NCBI GenBank assembly: GCA_000171875.1
Contig: ABHI01000001.1
Location: 817,001 to 881,000 of the forward strand
Direction of reading: 5' to 3'
From: Flavobacteriales bacterium ALC-1
Lineage (GTDB): Bacteria > Bacteroidota > Bacteroidia > Flavobacteriales > Flavobacteriaceae
Length of the DNA stretch: 64,000 bases
This document shows positions 60,983-64,000 of this stretch, piece after piece; within the stretch, counting starts at the first letter, position 1; every line of letters starts with the position of its first letter. The translations under genes and the position numbers were made by a program. The notes beneath the pieces were generated by a model, which saw only the letters and a program-made list of their open reading frames with translations, searched no databases and was not told the DNA's origin.

Positions 60983-61615
60983 ATGTGTAAGTTTTTAAAA
61001 AAATGGCTTGGTTTTAGTAATACAATAGAACTAACAGAAGAAGAGAAAATGAAAAAGTTCTTAATTGTTGGCTTAGGAAACATAGGTGAGAAATATGCCA
61101 ACACCAGACATAACATAGGTTTTAAAGTTTTAGACTATTTAGTTAAAACTAATGATACGTCATTTGAAACCCAAAAACTAGGAGACATTGCTACGGTAAA
61201 AGTTAAAGGACGTACACTTATTCTTTTAAAGCCTAGTACTTATATGAACCTAAGTGGAAAGGCAATTAAATATTGGTTAGAAAAAGAAAAAGTGCCTCTA
61301 GAAAATTTACTCGTTGTAACCGATGATCTTAATTTACCTTTTGGTTCGCTTAGATTAAAAACGAAAGGTAGTGATGGAGGTCATAATGGGTTAAAAGACA
61401 CCCAAGACAAATTACAAACCACAAAGTACAATCGTTTTAGATTTGGTATTAGTGATACGTTTAGTAAAGGAAGACAAGTAGATTATGTCTTAGGTGAATG
61501 GAGTGATGATGAGAATTCTAAGTTAGAAGAACGTTTAAAAACCTCAATAGAACTTGTAAAATCATTTGCTTTGGCTGGTGTAAACAATACAATGAACCAA
61601 TTTAACGGAAAATAA
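60983..61615 (+). CDS. pth: Peptidyl-tRNA hydrolase
   Basis: Releases tRNA from dropped peptidyl-tRNA. Catalytic residues: histidine in NTRHNIGF, with the TYMNLSG and VTDDLNLPFGS segments of the site and the GGHNGLKD loop. The ORF starts MCKFLKKWLGFSNTIELTEEEK before the usual MKKFLIVGLGN; ATG 60983 with an AAAGGA upstream gives a 22-residue N-terminal extension that relatives also appear to have. The conserved domain itself starts at ATG 61049. Confidence 0.92.
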   Translation: MCKFLKKWLGFSNTIELTEEEKMKKFLIVGLGNIGEKYANTRHNIGFKVLDYLVKTNDTSFETQKLGDIATVKVKGRTLILLKPSTYMNLSGKAIKYWLEKEKVPLENLLVVTDDLNLPFGSLRLKTKGSDGGHNGLKDTQDKLQTTKYNRFRFGISDTFSKGRQVDYVLGEWSDDENSKLEERLKTSIELVKSFALAGVNNTMNQFNGK

Positions 61616-61674
61616 AATGTAGCTTTGTTTTTCGACATATTTTTAAGTTAAAAAAATAGCAAAACTGTTTAAAT

Positions 61675-62571
61675 TTGAACACAAAATCAGCAAAAGTAAC
61701 CACTATAGGCACCTTCGATGGTATTCATATTGGACATCAAAAAATATTAAAGCGTGTTGTTACTCTTGCTAAAAAACAAGATTTAGAACCTGTTGTTTTA
61801 ACCTTGTTTCCACATCCTCGAATGGTGCTTCAAAAAGACGACTCTATAAAGCTATTAAACACTATTAATGAGCGTGTAGTACTTTTAAAATCATTTGGCA
61901 TAAAAGATGTCATAGTAAAAGAGTTTACAAAAGAATTTGCTAACCTATCTGCTAAAGATTACGTAAAACAAATTTTAGTTGACGAATTAAATACCAAACA
62001 GATTGTTATAGGTTACGATCACCATTTTGGAAAAAATCGAAATGCTAACATTACAGATTTAAAAGAATTTGCTCAACTCTACAATTTTAGGGTTGAAGAA
62101 ATTTCAGCACAAGATATAGAAGATGTTACTGTAAGTTCTACCAAAATTAGAAATGCACTCGACAAAGGGCAAGTAGCTCTAGCAAATTCATTTTTGGGTT
62201 ACACCTATTTCATTACTGGGACTGTTGTTAAAGGAAAAGGCATAGGTAGAACTATTGATTTCCCAACAGCCAATATTCATATTAAGGAAACCTATAAATT
62301 AATTCCTAATGAAGGAGTCTATGTGGTAAAATCTAAAATAGATGACAACATTATTTTTGGCATGATGAATATTGGCACTAACCCTACCGTTGGTGGTGAA
62401 ACACGCTCAATAGAAGTTCACTTTTTTAATTTTAATACAGATATTTATGAGTCTGAATTAAAAATTGAATTCTTAAAGCGTCTGCGTAGCGAACAAAAAT
62501 TCGAAAATATTGAAGCCTTAAAAAATCAGTTAGCTAAAGATAAAAAGGCCGCTTTAGAATTTATAAAGTAA
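61675..62571 (+). CDS. ribF: Bifunctional riboflavin kinase / FAD synthetase
   Basis: Phosphorylates riboflavin and adenylates FMN. The N-terminal FAD synthetase domain has TIGTFDGIHIGHQKIL and IVIGYDHHFGKNRN, and the C-terminal riboflavin kinase domain has GKGIGRTIDFPTANI and NIGTNPTVGG. 298 residues. There is no ATG start: the frame is closed by TAG at 61657, and TTG 61675 is the only plausible initiator, leaving just ten residues before the TIGTFDG loop. That TTG overlaps a -7-like TAAATTTG (61670-61677), so the true start or promoter is uncertain. Confidence 0.9.
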   Translation: MNTKSAKVTTIGTFDGIHIGHQKILKRVVTLAKKQDLEPVVLTLFPHPRMVLQKDDSIKLLNTINERVVLLKSFGIKDVIVKEFTKEFANLSAKDYVKQILVDELNTKQIVIGYDHHFGKNRNANITDLKEFAQLYNFRVEEISAQDIEDVTVSSTKIRNALDKGQVALANSFLGYTYFITGTVVKGKGIGRTIDFPTANIHIKETYKLIPNEGVYVVKSKIDDNIIFGMMNIGTNPTVGGETRSIEVHFFNFNTDIYESELKIEFLKRLRSEQKFENIEALKNQLAKDKKAALEFIK

Positions 62572-62575
62572 TAAC

Positions 62576-63883
62576 ATGAATAAATTTTTATTCAAACATA
62601 TAGATAATTCTGGTCTTATCATTTTTAGAATTGTTTTTGGCTTGCTCTGTTTTTTAGAAGCCTTTGGAGCCACACTTACTGGTTGGATAAGACGCACATT
62701 AATAGATCCAGATTTTACCTTTTCTTTTATTGGTTTTGAATGGCTCCAACCACTTCCAGGTAATTGGATGTATGTCTACTACATCGTTATGGCAATTTTT
62801 GGTTTACTAATTATGGTAGGTTATAAATACCGATTTAGCATGTTAATGTTTGCAATTATGTGGACAGCGACTTATTTAATGCAAAAGTCATCTTACAATA
62901 ATCATTATTATTTATTAGGTCTTTTAAGTTTTATGATGGTGTTTTTACCTGCTAATGCTTATGCTTCAGTAGATGCAAAACTAAAGCCATCCATAAAGAA
63001 AATCTCAATGCCCAGTTGGTGCAAATGGGTTTTTGTAATTCAGTTATTTATCCTCTACACTTATGCCTCAATTGCTAAATTATATCCTGATTGGCTAGAC
63101 ACTACAGTAGTAGCTTTACTTATGAAAGGGAAAGCAGGTTACCCAATAATTGGTGATGTATTGCAAAACACAACGCTTCATCATTTAATCGCTTATGGAG
63201 GCATTTTATTTGACGGTTTAATAATTCCATTGTTATTGTATAAACCAACACGTAAGCATGCATTCTTTATTTCAATATTTTTTCATCTTTTTAATTCTAT
63301 AGTATTTCAGATAGGGATTTTTCCATACTTAGCTTTGGCTTTTAGTCTGTTCTTTTTTGAACCAAAAACAATTAGAAATATCTTTTTAAAGCGAAAACCA
63401 TATTATAATGACGATGCTATTATTACACCTAAATATAAACCTGTATTAGTTGTTTTATTTTCTGTTTATTTTATAGTTCAAGTTGCATTACCTCTAAGAC
63501 AACATTTCTTTAAGGACAATGTATTATGGACAGAAGAAGGTCATCGATTATCTTGGCGAATGATGCTACGTTCTAAAAGCGGAAGTGCAAGATATAAGGT
63601 TATTGATGAAGCTACCAACCAGCAAATTCCGATTAAATTAGACGACTATCTTACTGAAAAACAGCAACGAGGTGCTTGCACAAAACCCGATGTTATTTGG
63701 CAATTTGCACAACATTTAAAACAAGATTTTGCTAAAAAAGATATCTCTGTTAAAGTCTACGTAAGAGTTTATGTAAGCGTCAATGGAAAACCTGCAAAAC
63801 AACTTATTGACCCAAAAGTTGATATTGCTAATGAAGAATGGCACCATTTTAAACATCACGATTGGATATTACCTTCAAAATAG
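62576..63883 (+). CDS. HTTM-domain membrane protein (gamma-carboxylase-like)
   Basis: A 435-residue integral membrane protein with five or six helices in residues 10-300 and a soluble C-terminal part. It has the HTTM features RIVFGLLCFLEAFGATL, KSSYNNHYYLLGLLSFMM (Asn-His pair) and FFHLFNSIVFQIGIFPYLA, as in vitamin K-dependent gamma-glutamyl carboxylase and its bacterial relatives. Without a known substrate the bacterial function is unclear. Starts 4 bases after ribF. Confidence 0.85.
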   Translation: MNKFLFKHIDNSGLIIFRIVFGLLCFLEAFGATLTGWIRRTLIDPDFTFSFIGFEWLQPLPGNWMYVYYIVMAIFGLLIMVGYKYRFSMLMFAIMWTATYLMQKSSYNNHYYLLGLLSFMMVFLPANAYASVDAKLKPSIKKISMPSWCKWVFVIQLFILYTYASIAKLYPDWLDTTVVALLMKGKAGYPIIGDVLQNTTLHHLIAYGGILFDGLIIPLLLYKPTRKHAFFISIFFHLFNSIVFQIGIFPYLALAFSLFFFEPKTIRNIFLKRKPYYNDDAIITPKYKPVLVVLFSVYFIVQVALPLRQHFFKDNVLWTEEGHRLSWRMMLRSKSGSARYKVIDEATNQQIPIKLDDYLTEKQQRGACTKPDVIWQFAQHLKQDFAKKDISVKVYVRVYVSVNGKPAKQLIDPKVDIANEEWHHFKHHDWILPSK

Positions 63884-63975
63884 CTCTCTTTTTAATTTTA
63901 TCAGGTTAAATGAGTTCATTACTTTTGTTGCCTGTTTTTATTACGTTTTTTTAGCGTAAACCCAAAATTATAGAT

Positions 63976-64000
63976 ATGTTACAGGTTGCTGTTATTAGAG
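63976..64000 (+). CDS. serS: Start of a gene, probably seryl-tRNA synthetase
   Basis: ATG at 63976 opens a frame to the window edge encoding MLQVAVIR, matching the usual N-terminus of flavobacterial SerS. Only eight codons are visible, so this is a hint, not an identification. Confidence 0.4.

Noticed and set aside
1-64000. CRISPR array, rRNA operon, prophage or intact insertion sequence
   Set aside because: None of the hallmarks (regular spacers, rRNA, integrase, transposase) is visible. The 21-bp and 11-bp repeats are protein-coding or operator-like.

Overview
This is an AT-rich stretch of a Bacteroidota chromosome, almost certainly from the family Flavobacteriaceae. The evidence is: -7 promoter boxes of the form TAnnTTTG, type IX secretion (T9SS) C-terminal sorting domains on two exported proteins, a TonB-dependent receptor with an N-terminal carboxypeptidase-regulatory-like domain, a class I ribonucleotide reductase whose ATP-cone sits on NrdB, a sulfite reductase fused to a HEPN-like domain, and a split MetH. 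No rRNA, CRISPR array, prophage or intact insertion sequence was seen.

Layout. 1-10.6 kb: the 3' end of aspS, a ClC transporter lacking the usual gating glutamate, a cold-shock protein, a PrcB-like lipoprotein, tadA, a secreted M36 metalloprotease, dxs (apparently leaderless), an unlisted 56-residue membrane peptide gene and dgt. 10.8-19.4 kb: a phosphate-acquisition block (TonB receptor, beta-helix lipoprotein, MORN-like protein, OprO/OprP-type porin, PiT transporter with a PhoU-like tail). Its promoters carry 11-bp-periodic direct repeats that look like a Pho box, and one intergenic region contains an orphan terminator that may belong to a small RNA. 19.4-25.6 kb: chrA, an OmpA-like lipoprotein, a MITE-like repeat, a DUF6503-like protein and nrdAB. 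25.6-26.4 kb: a gene-poor region with palindromes and a strong orphan terminator.

26.4-39.2 kb is the most unusual region. It holds a LytTR regulator with a TPR/LytS-type kinase, then a five-gene operon of exported proteins (T9SS propeller, a protein with a PGGDTF repeat, a DUF6882-like lipoprotein, a hemopexin-repeat protein, a DUF4412-like protein). That operon diverges from an ECF sigma factor and its membrane-anchored TPR anti-sigma-like partner, and a TPR-CHAT protease with an apparent C-terminal membrane anchor converges on the pair with overlapping 3' ends. I infer an envelope-sensing, protease-gated sigma system; this is not demonstrated.

39.2-44.1 kb: housekeeping and membrane genes (DUF3109, MarC, a truncated thioredoxin-reductase-like flavoprotein with an 8-G tract, S41 protease, dCMP deaminase, HupE). 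44.1-50.6 kb: a SAM riboswitch leading metZ, a rhodanese, split metH and metF. 50.7-57.0 kb: a leaderless Rrf2 regulator and the sulfate/sulfite reduction and siroheme cluster (DUF2061, cysH, sulfite reductase-HEPN, cobA, precorrin-2 dehydrogenase, FAD oxidoreductase, ferredoxin), which lacks cysDN and carries two similar operator-like sequences. 58.5-58.9 kb: tRNA-Leu(CAA), a small GIY-YIG nuclease gene and a partial tRNA-Leu copy interrupted by a 20-bp palindrome, which is a likely mobile-element footprint. 59-64 kb: prs, rplY, pth, ribF, an HTTM protein and the first codons of what is probably serS.

The genes work together in three visible modules: phosphate uptake (10.8-19.3 kb), sulfur and methionine supply (44-57 kb, from sulfate to sulfide to homocysteine to methionine, with SAM feedback), and an accessory extracytoplasmic response module (26-39 kb).
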